Source of the DNA: CAYSLC01 sp964431545
GTDB taxonomy: Bacteria; Desulfobacterota; Desulfobacteria; Desulfobacterales; JAABSP01
NCBI GenBank assembly: GCA_964431545.1
Contig: CAYSLC010000011.1
Span: forward strand, 1-51,913
Length of the DNA stretch: 51,913 nt
Direction: 5' to 3'
Shown piece after piece: positions 1 to 8,170 of this stretch. The number at the start of each line of letters is the position of its first letter. Within the stretch, counting starts at the first letter, position 1. The notes under the pieces were generated by a model that saw only the letters and a list, made by a program, of their open reading frames with translations, had not been told where the DNA came from and did not search any database. Both the position numbers and the translations under genes were made by a program.

Positions 1-1
1 A

Positions 2-487
2 TCACCTCACCTCCGAAAACTTCTTCTTCACCGCCCCGCAGACGGGACATTTATCGGGTGCCTCGTCCACCGCCACGTAGCCGCAGACGCCGCAGACGTG
101 GTAGGCGCCGGTCTCCGGAATGTTTTCCAGAAGATTGAAGTGGTTTTCGGCCACCTGGCCGAACTGCTCGAAGGCTTCGCCGGGGGTCTTCTGGCCGGCC
201 TGGAAGAGGTCGTGGGATATCCGGGGGTACCGCCGGCTGAAGTCCTGGAACTTGGCCTCGGCCAGGGATTTCACCGTCTCCTCGTCCACCGCCCCCGCCT
301 TGCCCCGGAGGTGCATGAGCATCCGGTTGGCCTGGACCTCCTCGGAGGCGGAGATCGCCTCCAGGAGTTTGGCCAGGCCGGTCCGGTCCTCTTTCCGGGC
401 CTTGGCGGCGAGAATTTTGTTTCTTGCGGCGGAGATGGCGGTCTCCGCGTAGGCCATGGCGATGTCGGTGGGATGGCGTTCCGTCAC
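2..487 (-). CDS. Rubrerythrin-like protein with C-terminal rubredoxin domain
   Basis: 161-aa protein. An N-terminal helical ferritin-like (diiron) region spans roughly residues 1-115. A C-terminal rubredoxin-like iron site follows, with two CxxC pairs (CGVCGY and CPVCGA) near residues 131-151. Rubrerythrins are cytoplasmic peroxide reductases of anaerobes. I start at the GTG at 487 because an AAGGAGGA ribosome site lies 5 nt upstream; the longer reading frame back to 571 has no such support. The second-helix motif reads SEEVQANRM, where the family usually has EExH, and the later motif is AENHF, so the diiron ligand set looks atypical. It lies 87 nt downstream of the LprI-domain gene on the same strand. 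The fold is fairly certain; peroxidase activity is inferred. Confidence 0.8.
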   Translation of the reverse strand: MTERHPTDIAMAYAETAISAARNKILAAKARKEDRTGLAKLLEAISASEEVQANRMLMHLRGKAGAVDEETVKSLAEAKFQDFSRRYPRISHDLFQAGQKTPGEAFEQFGQVAENHFNLLENIPETGAYHVCGVCGYVAVDEAPDKCPVCGAVKKKFSEVR

Positions 488-574
488 AATCGTCCTCCTT
501 AATGGGCGAATGGGTTGGTTGGAAACGAGATCTGGGTCTGAATTTTTCTGGTCCCCGAAATTTCCGCGCAAGCT

Positions 575-1651
575 TCAGCGGCGGATCCGGATGCTCCCCG
601 CGCACCCGTCCCCCTCGGCCACGCCGTCGAGCCACCGTTGGAGATGGCGGGTCCGCTCCTCGGTGAGTTCGGCCAGCCCCAGGCAGGCGCAGGTGTGGAA
701 GATGGTTCCGTAGGCCATGGCGGGGTTTTCGGCCGGGAACCGGGCGGCCAGGTGGTCGTCCCGGAAGGTGATCCAGGCCCGCTGGGCCTTCTTCAGGGCC
801 TCCAGGAACCGGTCCTCCCGGGCGTAGGCGCGTCGGATCTCCTGGTAGACCCGGTTCAGCTCGGCGTCCGCCGTTTCCAGGCGCTCGCAGGGCGTTTTGT
901 CTTCGGTCGCTCCCTCGCCCTCGGATGGTTGCGGAGCCGCTCCCCGGCGGTTTGCCGCCACGAAATCGGCGTCGTAGGTCTCCAGCAGTTTGGTCAGACC
1001 CTGGAAGAAGAGGGGCCGGGTGGCGTCGATCTCCCGCCGGATCCAGAAGGCGACGACGCTCTTGACCACATTGCCGTCGTATCCGCTCTCGTGGAGTCCC
1101 TTGAAATCCCAATACCGTTCATAGAAAAGCGGCGTCAGGGAGCCCTCCACCATCCCCTCCATGTAGGCGGCCTTCTCCCGTGCGAGATACCCGGGATCCG
1201 CCGCCAGGGCCTCGTGGACCACGAAGCAGGTTCGGGCCAGCGGCGCCGCGAACCGGTCGTAGAGGGGCTGAGTCCGCTTCCGGAAGGCGGCGTCCCCGGC
1301 CGCCGGGATCGCATTTTCGGCCAGCCACCGGACGAACTCCGGATTGTACCGGCCGAAGCTGAACCGGGCGTCGAGGTTGAGACGATCCCCGGAATGGGGG
1401 CCGCTCTGGAAGACGGGCATGCCGGCCATCCGGGAGAGGACGGAGAGATTCAGGAAGGTCTTGACGTGGCAGTAGAAGATCCGGATGCCCCCGTCGGGAA
1501 AGTAGTCGAACAGGTCCGGGCACTGGTTTTGCGTTCGATCCAGATGCGTCCATGTCTTCCGGATCAGCGGCTCTTCGGCCCCCCGCGCAACCCCCGGCTG
1601 GAGGGTCCAGAGCACGACGACAATAAAACCGATGGTTTGCCATCTCCTCAT
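575..1651 (-). CDS. Secreted protein with C-terminal LprI-like (DUF1311) domain
   Basis: 358 aa. An N-terminal signal peptide (charged MRRW, then a hydrophobic stretch to about residue 22, likely cut after ARG-A) sends it out of the cytoplasm. The C-terminal ~90 residues (CERLETADAELNRVYQEI and KKAQRAWITFRDDH) match the lysozyme-inhibitor LprI-like domain with its two-helix pattern and conserved Cys. The middle 220 residues are not recognised. The ATG is preceded by AAAGGAGAGAGAA. It lies 103 nt downstream of the CHAT peptidase gene on the same strand, so it may be co-transcribed. A role in inhibiting or binding a cell-wall enzyme would fit the domain but is not shown. Confidence 0.7.
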   Translation of the reverse strand: MRRWQTIGFIVVVLWTLQPGVARGAEEPLIRKTWTHLDRTQNQCPDLFDYFPDGGIRIFYCHVKTFLNLSVLSRMAGMPVFQSGPHSGDRLNLDARFSFGRYNPEFVRWLAENAIPAAGDAAFRKRTQPLYDRFAAPLARTCFVVHEALAADPGYLAREKAAYMEGMVEGSLTPLFYERYWDFKGLHESGYDGNVVKSVVAFWIRREIDATRPLFFQGLTKLLETYDADFVAANRRGAAPQPSEGEGATEDKTPCERLETADAELNRVYQEIRRAYAREDRFLEALKKAQRAWITFRDDHLAARFPAENPAMAYGTIFHTCACLGLAELTEERTRHLQRWLDGVAEGDGCAGSIRIRR

Positions 1652-1754
1652 TTCTCTCTCCTTTCCACGGTGTTGATTGTTCCCTTTCCGGCCGTCACGA
1701 TTCGATCATGGGAGGCGTGGTGGCCCGTTTTCGCCCGCCGTTGTCCCGATGGGT

Positions 1755-4700
1755 TCACGGCTCCCCCATGAAGATGAACGCCGCCCAGAAGAGGGGATGG
1801 GCATGGCCGTACCGTTCCCGGACGATCTCCATCTCCGACAGGGCGGCCCGGCGGAGGGCCGTGGCCCGGTCCATGCCCTTTTTCAGGATGTTGGCGTAGA
1901 AGGCTGCCATCAGCTCGGCGGTCTCCCGATCGGGGACGCTCCACAGGCTCATAACCAGGCTGTCGGCGCCGGCCTGGGCGAAGGCCCGGCGCAGGCCGTA
2001 GACCCCTTCCCCGGAGCGGACCTGGCCCAGGCCGGTCTCGCAGGCCGAGAGGACCACCATCCGGGTGCCGGTCAGGTCCATGGCCAGGATCTTCTCGGCG
2101 GTCATGATCCCCTTGTCGGACTCCCCGGTAACCAGGGTCTCGTTGGCCCCGGCCAGGGCCACGCCGCAGCGGATCAGAGGGTTTTCCGAGGAGACGGCTG
2201 GGCCCGAAGCGGCTTCGGATGTGTCGGGTTCGGGAGAGACGGGCGGCTTGGGGGCCAGGGAGAGCCCCCGGATCGACCTGCCCGTGATCGGCCCCGAGGG
2301 GCTGTCCAGGAAAAACCCGTGGGTGGCGAGATGGAGCAGGGCCGGGCTCTTCACCTCCGCCAGGACCGCCTCGGAGGCCGCCGGCCCGGTGTGGAGGATG
2401 TACGCCGTTTTCTCCATGAGTCCGGCGATCGCCTCCACCTCCGACCGCGTCCCCGGAAGGGGCGTGAACCAGAGCCCGTCCCTGGACCGGGCCACGGTGG
2501 TCCCCCGCCGTCCGGACCCCTCGGGGTCGGCGGTCCCGCCGGAGAAGTCGGGGTCCCCCATGAGCACCGCCCTTCCGCCCGTCGCCCCGGATGCGCCGAA
2601 TTCCAGCAGATCCCGGCCCGCCGCCAGGTAGACGAAGGTTCTCGACCGGATGAGGAAGCCATCCGGCCCCTTGAGCACCTCGAAGGGAACCAGGTTGAGG
2701 TTGCCGTCCGGGGAGATGAAGATGGTTCCGGCATCCCCCAGGGCCTCCGCCACCGGCGCGAAGACGAGCCGGTGGAGCGCCGCCGCCCGGTCCTCTACCT
2801 CGGCCGGATCACCCTTTTCCCCGGTGATCGCCCCCTTGAGCCGGCGCACGGCGGCATCGATGGCCTCGGCCGGCCCGAGGTCGATCAGGCGGGTGCCGGC
2901 CGGGGAGCCGGAGGGGATGACGAAGGCCATGTATACCGGCGGACGCCACCAGTGCTCCTCCCGGATCCCGCCGCCCCCCTCCCGGTCGATGGCCGAGAAG
3001 GAGAAGGGCCGGATCCGGGCGTATTCCAGGAGGACGGCGCCCGGGGGAAGGGCCCCGGCCACGGCGGTCAGGTCCGCCCCCCGGACCCGTTCCCGGTCGG
3101 CCCACCGTCGGCTGACGGCGGCCAACCGGGCCTCGAGGGTTCCGATTCGCTCCTCCAGGTCCCGCATCTTCGCCCGGAAGGCCGCGGGGTCCTCCTCTTC
3201 CGGGGCCAGGAAGGCGAGGCGGGAGAGTTGGGTCCGGGCCTCGCCCAGCGCCTCGAAGACCGCCATGGCCTCCGGGTCCCCGGAGAGGAGGAGGGCCTCC
3301 TGATACCGCCGCTGGGCCTCCAGGACGATCCCCTTGCGCCGGAGCCAGACGTCGGCGGCCAGAGCAAAAGCCTCCGGGTCGCCGGGCATGAACCGGGCCG
3401 CGAAGCTTACGATCAGGTCGAGGCGCTCCCGCCGCTCGGAGAGGAACCGGAGCTTCTGCCGCTCCGAGGTGAAGCCCATGACGTGGCGGATCATCCGTTC
3501 GTCCGACGCCACGGCCCGCCGGAAGGACCGGAGGGCCGCCGGGTAGTCGGCCGGGTCCTTGATCGATTTCCCGGTGGCGGCCTCCACCTTGTGTCTCGCC
3601 ACCCGATAGATCCCCTGCTGGTAGTGGCTCTCGGCGGTCAGGGGATGGTCCGGCCCGAAGGCCGCCTCCCGGATGGCCAGGGCCTCGGCCAGCAGGGCGC
3701 CGGCCTCGTCGTACCGCTCGAAAGAAAGCTGGAGGCGGGCCAGGTGGGTCAGCCCCAGGGCCACGTCGGGGTGGTCGGCCCCCTTGGAGGCCTTCCATGC
3801 GTCCACGGCACGGCGGTAGTATTCCTCGGCGGCCCCATAGTTGCTGTGGCGGTGGTGGAGGTACCGGCCGAAGGCGAAGAGCACCTCGGCCGTCTCCGGA
3901 GATTCGGGGTCGAACCCCGCTTCGTAGACCGCCAGGGCGTCCCGGAATTGACGAAGGGCCGCCGGGTATTTTCCCAGGGCTTCGTACGCCTGGGCGGCCA
4001 GATACCGGCATCGGGCCGTCTCGGTATGGCCCGACCCGTAGGCGTCCTCGGCGGTGGCCAGGGCCCGACGGAAGCGGTCAAGGGCCTTTTGGGGAGCCCC
4101 GAGATCCATGTGGAGTTCCCCCAGATGGTTCAGGCTCTGGATCTGATCCAGATGAAGCTGCTTTTCCCGGATGGCCAGGGCCTCTTGGTAGTTGTGCAGG
4201 GCCTTTTCGTAGTCGCCCATGCGGTGGCGGAGGCGTCCCAGGAGGTCGAGGCCCGCGGCGCGGTCGATCTCCTCCCGATCCGGGGCTGTTTCGTCGAGTC
4301 GGACGACCCGTTCCAGGGCCGCCGCCGCCGGATCGAACTCGCCCCGGTTCATGTGGAGCATGGCCAGATGGTAGAGGGCGTCCCCGAGCCGAAGGGAATC
4401 CGTCGACTCCTGTTTTTCGAGGATATCGACGGCCTGTTTCAGCGGCTCCTCGGCCTTGTCATAAGCCGTGAAGCGATTGTGGAACCGCCCCAACTCCATG
4501 AGAACCGCGGCCACGTCGGGATGGGCCGCCCCCTGGTGCCGGGTCCGGATCCGAAGCGCCCGGCCGTAGACGGTTTCCGCCTTGTCGGGCATGTTTCCGA
4601 GTTCGTAGAGCCACCCGAGATCCATGAGGCGGGGACAGAGCCGCGGATCGTTTTCCCCGTGGGCGGCTTCCAGAATCCCCAGCGCCCTCAGAAAGAGGGC

Positions 4701-5177
4701 TTCGGCTTTGGGGATATGGTCGCCTTGCCAGGCCGTTTTCGCCCCCTGGTACCGGTGGAAGTCGGCATAGAGGAACGCCAGATTGACCAGGTCCGGGATG
4801 AGATCCGGATGGCCGGGGCCCAGCTCTTTCTCCTGTTGCTCGATGACCGCCCGGTAGATCCCTTCGGCTTCGAGGAAGAGGCTGCTCCGGTGGTAGGCGT
4901 CCGCCGCCAGACGGGCGATCGATAGGGTTTTGGGATCCCCTTTGCCCAATGCCCTGGCATGGAGAAGCAGGGCCTGGTCGTAGAGACGGGCCGCCTCGCC
5001 GGTCTTTCCTGCTTCGTCCAGGGCCTGGGCCTCCTGGACGAGGTGTTGGGCCTCTTTCCGGCGCGGGGCCGCGGAGGTCTCGGCTCCGTTGGTTTCGCCG
5101 GAGACCTGGGGGGCCAAAAATCCAGACAGGAGCAAACAAAAGATCAGAAAGTGACAGGTTCGATGGAATCTTTTCAT
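1755..5177 (-). CDS. Large secreted TPR-CHAT domain peptidase
   Basis: 1140 aa. A signal peptide (MKRFHRTCHFLIFCLLLSGF) is followed by a long tetratricopeptide array covering about residues 35-640, a coiled or helical linker, and a C-terminal CHAT (caspase-like, HetF-associated with TPRs) domain from about 740. The CHAT His is in HLATHGFF (about residue 953) and the Cys is in LSACETGLG (about 1046), so the catalytic dyad looks intact. CHAT proteins are clan CD cysteine peptidases, usually activated through their repeats. The ATG at 5177 is chosen because GGAG lies 5 nt upstream; a TTG one codon earlier is too close to that site. It is the last gene of the tight operon starting with the ABC transporter, 22 nt after the membrane TPR gene. 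The signal peptide is unusual, because the known signalling CHAT peptidases act in the cytoplasm. Substrate unknown. Confidence 0.9.
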   Translation of the reverse strand: MKRFHRTCHFLIFCLLLSGFLAPQVSGETNGAETSAAPRRKEAQHLVQEAQALDEAGKTGEAARLYDQALLLHARALGKGDPKTLSIARLAADAYHRSSLFLEAEGIYRAVIEQQEKELGPGHPDLIPDLVNLAFLYADFHRYQGAKTAWQGDHIPKAEALFLRALGILEAAHGENDPRLCPRLMDLGWLYELGNMPDKAETVYGRALRIRTRHQGAAHPDVAAVLMELGRFHNRFTAYDKAEEPLKQAVDILEKQESTDSLRLGDALYHLAMLHMNRGEFDPAAAALERVVRLDETAPDREEIDRAAGLDLLGRLRHRMGDYEKALHNYQEALAIREKQLHLDQIQSLNHLGELHMDLGAPQKALDRFRRALATAEDAYGSGHTETARCRYLAAQAYEALGKYPAALRQFRDALAVYEAGFDPESPETAEVLFAFGRYLHHRHSNYGAAEEYYRRAVDAWKASKGADHPDVALGLTHLARLQLSFERYDEAGALLAEALAIREAAFGPDHPLTAESHYQQGIYRVARHKVEAATGKSIKDPADYPAALRSFRRAVASDERMIRHVMGFTSERQKLRFLSERRERLDLIVSFAARFMPGDPEAFALAADVWLRRKGIVLEAQRRYQEALLLSGDPEAMAVFEALGEARTQLSRLAFLAPEEEDPAAFRAKMRDLEERIGTLEARLAAVSRRWADRERVRGADLTAVAGALPPGAVLLEYARIRPFSFSAIDREGGGGIREEHWWRPPVYMAFVIPSGSPAGTRLIDLGPAEAIDAAVRRLKGAITGEKGDPAEVEDRAAALHRLVFAPVAEALGDAGTIFISPDGNLNLVPFEVLKGPDGFLIRSRTFVYLAAGRDLLEFGASGATGGRAVLMGDPDFSGGTADPEGSGRRGTTVARSRDGLWFTPLPGTRSEVEAIAGLMEKTAYILHTGPAASEAVLAEVKSPALLHLATHGFFLDSPSGPITGRSIRGLSLAPKPPVSPEPDTSEAASGPAVSSENPLIRCGVALAGANETLVTGESDKGIMTAEKILAMDLTGTRMVVLSACETGLGQVRSGEGVYGLRRAFAQAGADSLVMSLWSVPDRETAELMAAFYANILKKGMDRATALRRAALSEMEIVRERYGHAHPLFWAAFIFMGEP

Positions 5178-5199
5178 CAAGTCTCCGTTTTCCGGCGGT

Positions 5200-5652
5200 T
5201 CAATCCTCGTCTTCGTCCGGTCTCACGATCTCCGGCTTCGTGCTCTGCAGCCGGTCTTGGATCTCCTCGATGTACGGGTCGACGTAGTGGTCCTTCCAGG
5301 AGGGGGCGTTCTCCGAGATGGTCGTCAGCGCTTCCAGGGCCTTGGCGTATTCCTCCCTGCGGAAGTAGGCCTGGGCCAGATACCAGTGGGCGTACATGTT
5401 TTTGGGATACGCCTTGAGCTTCTCCTGGGAGACGGAGATGACGCCTTCCAGGTCGTCCTTATCGAGCAGGGCGGAGGCCCTGTCCCTGAAGGAATTGATG
5501 AACGGTTCCTCATCCATCGCCTTTCTCGTGAGGCGGATCAGAATGAGGATCCCCACCAGCCCCAGAAAAAAGATGGACAGGACGAAGACCAGCATCCACT
5601 TGATCTGTTTGAGCTGGGCGAGGATTTCGGCGGCGAGTTCGATCTGATCCAT
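5200..5652 (-). CDS. Membrane-anchored TPR-like protein
   Basis: 150 aa. A short N-terminal amphipathic segment is followed by one transmembrane helix at about residues 19-41 (MLVFVLSIFFLGLVGILILI). A soluble C-terminal part then carries TPR-like helices (NMYAHWYLAQAYFRREEY, about residues 84-103) and an acidic tail ending DEDED. Positive residues after the helix (RLTRKA) suggest the repeat region is cytoplasmic, but the topology is inferred. It sits between the 73-aa gene (8 nt upstream) and the CHAT peptidase gene (22 nt downstream), so the three are very likely made together. A scaffold or docking role next to the TPR-CHAT protein is plausible. The Shine-Dalgarno match is poor, suggesting translational coupling. 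Confidence 0.8.
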   Translation of the reverse strand: MDQIELAAEILAQLKQIKWMLVFVLSIFFLGLVGILILIRLTRKAMDEEPFINSFRDRASALLDKDDLEGVISVSQEKLKAYPKNMYAHWYLAQAYFRREEYAKALEALTTISENAPSWKDHYVDPYIEEIQDRLQSTKPEIVRPDEDED

Positions 5653-5660
5653 GGGGTTGC

Positions 5661-5882
5661 TCAGAGTTCGATGGAATTGTACTTTCGGATCGCCTCCTCG
5701 AAGGTCTCGAAGCTGAAGTCGTCTTCCTTGTGGCGAACCGAATAGAGCAACTTGTCATGGACCGGGATCACATGGGCCTCGAGCCGTTTGCCGTCGGCCA
5801 GGGAGGTGGTGTTGGTGCTCCCCGCGATCACCGTGGTGAAGTACTGTCCGAAATATGCTTCCCGTGAGATTCTATGGGTCAT
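5661..5882 (-). CDS. 73-aa protein of unknown function in the CHAT operon
   Basis: A small, mostly polar protein with no signal peptide, membrane helix or cysteine. Residues 10-30 are rich in Thr, Ser and aromatics, and the C-terminal third is acidic and probably helical (EDDFSFETFEEAIRKYN). I do not recognise it. Its ATG lies inside the end of the alpha/beta hydrolase gene (11-nt overlap), and its stop is 8 nt before the membrane TPR gene, so it is coupled to both. The placement argues that it is real and belongs to the same process. It could be a partner, regulator or substrate of the CHAT peptidase, but nothing in the sequence proves this. Confidence 0.65.
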   Translation of the reverse strand: MTHRISREAYFGQYFTTVIAGSTNTTSLADGKRLEAHVIPVHDKLLYSVRHKEDDFSFETFEEAIRKYNSIEL

Positions 5883-6804
5883 GGGCGTTTCCCCCGTCGG
5901 TTCGGTGTTCGAGGAATTGGCGGATCATCCGGCCGACCATCTCCGGCCGGACAAAGGTCAGGTCGTGGCCCGCGCCGGGGACCACCGCCGTCCGGAGCCG
6001 GGGGGCCGCCCGCCGGATCCGCGCCACGGCCCGGCGGGGCGGGTAGAGCTTTTCGTTTTCGCCGACCATCAAGAAGGTGAAGGGGGCGATCCGCCGCAGC
6101 TCCCGGTCGGTGAGGATCCTCGGGTGGACGATGGGACGGGGGCGGAAGGAGCGCAGGGCCAGAAGGGCCTCCTCGATGTGGGGTTCCAGGGCGGCCCGGC
6201 CCTTCGGGGTCGCCGCCAGATCCGCCATCATCTGGTTGAAAAACCCCGCCACGGTCCGCCGATGGGGAACCATGCAGAGGGCCGCCCGGACCATCCACGG
6301 CAGGGAGGGGCGCAACAGTCCGGGCGGGGCGATGAGGACGGCCCCGTGGAGACGCTCCGGAAAGCGGGCCGCGTATGTCGCCGCCGCCCATCCCCCGTAG
6401 GAGAGGCCGACGAGCCGCACTCCCCGGTGGAGGCCGAGGGCGTCCAGGAGCCGGTGGAGCCAGTCGATCAGCCCCTCCGGAGTGGTCGGCGGCCTCGTGG
6501 GGACGCTCCGGCCGAAGTCCCAGGCGGCGTCCACGGCATAGGTCCGATGGTCTTGGGAGAGGGCGGCGATGTTGGGCATCCATTGGAGGGCGTTGCCGCC
6601 GATGCCGTGCAGAAGCACCATGGGCGGGGCATTCTCGGGGCCGCAGATCCGGGCGAAGGTCCGGCCGTGGGGGGTCTCCACCGTCCGGGTCTCCGCCGCC
6701 GTGGGCCAGGCCGATGCCCGGGCGTCGTAGTGGTCGAGAAAGGCCCGGCGGGCCCGGGGGGATCGAAAGGGATGGAACGGGGAGGGTTCCGGGATCCGGC
6801 ACAC
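5872..6804 (-). CDS. Alpha/beta-fold hydrolase
   Basis: 310 aa, cytoplasmic. The fold markers are present in order: oxyanion region LLHGIGG (about 65-70), the VDAAWDFGRS loop (91-100), nucleophile elbow GLSYGG with Ser135, a helical cap (about 160-235), an acidic residue in MVGENE (about 249-251), and the catalytic His in GAGHD (His280). It resembles esterase/haloperoxidase-type hydrolases; the substrate cannot be told. The start is GTG, with AAGGGG about 10 nt upstream. It begins 4 nt after the ABC permease stop and overlaps the 73-aa gene at its end, so it is embedded in the transporter-CHAT operon. Confidence 0.85.
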   Translation of the reverse strand: MCRIPEPSPFHPFRSPRARRAFLDHYDARASAWPTAAETRTVETPHGRTFARICGPENAPPMVLLHGIGGNALQWMPNIAALSQDHRTYAVDAAWDFGRSVPTRPPTTPEGLIDWLHRLLDALGLHRGVRLVGLSYGGWAAATYAARFPERLHGAVLIAPPGLLRPSLPWMVRAALCMVPHRRTVAGFFNQMMADLAATPKGRAALEPHIEEALLALRSFRPRPIVHPRILTDRELRRIAPFTFLMVGENEKLYPPRRAVARIRRAAPRLRTAVVPGAGHDLTFVRPEMVGRMIRQFLEHRTDGGNAHDP

Positions 6805-6808
6805 GGCG

Positions 6809-8170
6809 TCAACCCCTTTTCCGTCTCCAGCAGGCGGCCAGCAGGCAGAAGGTCGCGATGAACTGGACCGCCACCGGAACGATGCCCACGGCGGCCGAGG
6901 CCCCGGGGACCGGCACGAAGACGGGCATCAGGGACCCCAGGCCGGCCCCATGGAGGATCCCGGGCACCAGGCCGTAGAGGATGCACAGGTAGATGACCGT
7001 AGCCAGGTCGGCGCGGTTCGACCCGGAACGGAGATTGACCCAGAAGAGGAGGGAGAGGTCCCGCCCCAGGAAGCAGAGGAGGATGAAGAGGTATCGGGGG
7101 CCGACCGCCTCCTCCGGATGGAGGGTCCGAAGCGGCGACTCCCAGGGGATCGCGAGGGCCAGGATCCCGGCGAAGAGGAGCAGGGTAACGGCCAGGGTCG
7201 TGGTCCATAGGGGGAGGGAGCGCCCGGTCTCCCGCCAGTCCCGCCGGGAAAGGGCGTCCGCCAGCCGGCGGAACCGGACGGGGTCCTTGGGCTCGCCGAA
7301 GGCGAGCAGATAAGACAGTCCGAACCCGGTCCCGAAGCAGAGGTAGAGGGCGAAGGCGATCCGGGTCCAGATGCCGGCGCCGGGGACCCCCGAGGAGAAC
7401 CCGGAGACGTAGGCCATCAGAGTGAAAAGGAACCCGAGCCAGGCCCAGGGGCCGTTCTCCATGCACAGCTCCACCCGCATGGCCCGGTGGAGCCCCATCA
7501 GGGTCCAGGGGGTGAAGAGGAGCAGGGTGAGCAGGGAGAAGTCGATGGCCGCAAAATCGAAGACGAACCACGGGATCCCGGGGGCCCGCTCCCGGGTGAA
7601 GAGGAACATGTTGGGGACGAAGAACAGGAGCACGAGAAGCCCCAGGAAGAAGTAGGGGCTCCCCCGCCGCTGGGCTTCGGCCTCGCCCCGGCGGATCCCC
7701 ACCAGGCTGACCATCAGGGAGAAGGCGTGGACCAGGATGGAGAGCAGGGCCAGGATCGCCAGCATCTTCAGGTGGGTCCCGGTCCGGGGCAGGGAGAGGG
7801 ACGCGGCCCCGTGGACGACCAGGAGGAGTGCTCCGCCGTACCAGGCGAAGATGGGCCCCCCGAGCAGCTTTCCCACGGACATCTCCCAGGCCCCCAGGGG
7901 GGTCATCCGCTGGCTGTCCCAGGTGCGGTCGTGGACCTCCCGGATCACCGACTCCGAGACCAGCCGGGTCCCCCAGACCCAGACGATGAGTCCGAAGAGG
8001 ATGGTCGAGAGAGTGCGGGCGCCTTCCAGGAAGTCGACCAGGTCGCCGCTGCCCAGATAGGAGAGGAAGAAGATCAGCCCCAGGAGGATCGGCATCATGA
8101 CCAACCGGTTGGGGGTCAGTTCCAGCCAGATGTTCCGGCGCAGCTCCGGGTTGTGGACGAGCCATTGCAT
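6809..8170 (-). CDS. ABC transporter membrane protein (ABC-2-like permease)
   Basis: 453 aa with about ten to twelve hydrophobic helices, beginning near residue 25 (LVMMPILLGLIFFLSYLG). A conserved cytoplasmic stretch between the first helices (VIREVHDRTWDSQRMTPLGA) is the signature seen in ABC-2-type permeases that pair with a separate ATPase. Its ATG shares a base with the TGA of the ATPase gene (TGATG), so the two proteins are made in a fixed ratio. The hydrolase gene follows after 4 nt. Substrate unknown; export or membrane remodelling is more likely than import because no binding protein is nearby. Confidence 0.85.
   Translation of the reverse strand: MQWLVHNPELRRNIWLELTPNRLVMMPILLGLIFFLSYLGSGDLVDFLEGARTLSTILFGLIVWVWGTRLVSESVIREVHDRTWDSQRMTPLGAWEMSVGKLLGGPIFAWYGGALLLVVHGAASLSLPRTGTHLKMLAILALLSILVHAFSLMVSLVGIRRGEAEAQRRGSPYFFLGLLVLLFFVPNMFLFTRERAPGIPWFVFDFAAIDFSLLTLLLFTPWTLMGLHRAMRVELCMENGPWAWLGFLFTLMAYVSGFSSGVPGAGIWTRIAFALYLCFGTGFGLSYLLAFGEPKDPVRFRRLADALSRRDWRETGRSLPLWTTTLAVTLLLFAGILALAIPWESPLRTLHPEEAVGPRYLFILLCFLGRDLSLLFWVNLRSGSNRADLATVIYLCILYGLVPGILHGAGLGSLMPVFVPVPGASAAVGIVPVAVQFIATFCLLAACWRRKRG

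Noticed and set aside
1677..4925. 1082-aa plus-strand frame opposite the CHAT gene
   Set aside because: Very rich in Gly, Pro and Arg, no domain, and fully antisense to a convincing gene; a product of high GC at third codon positions.
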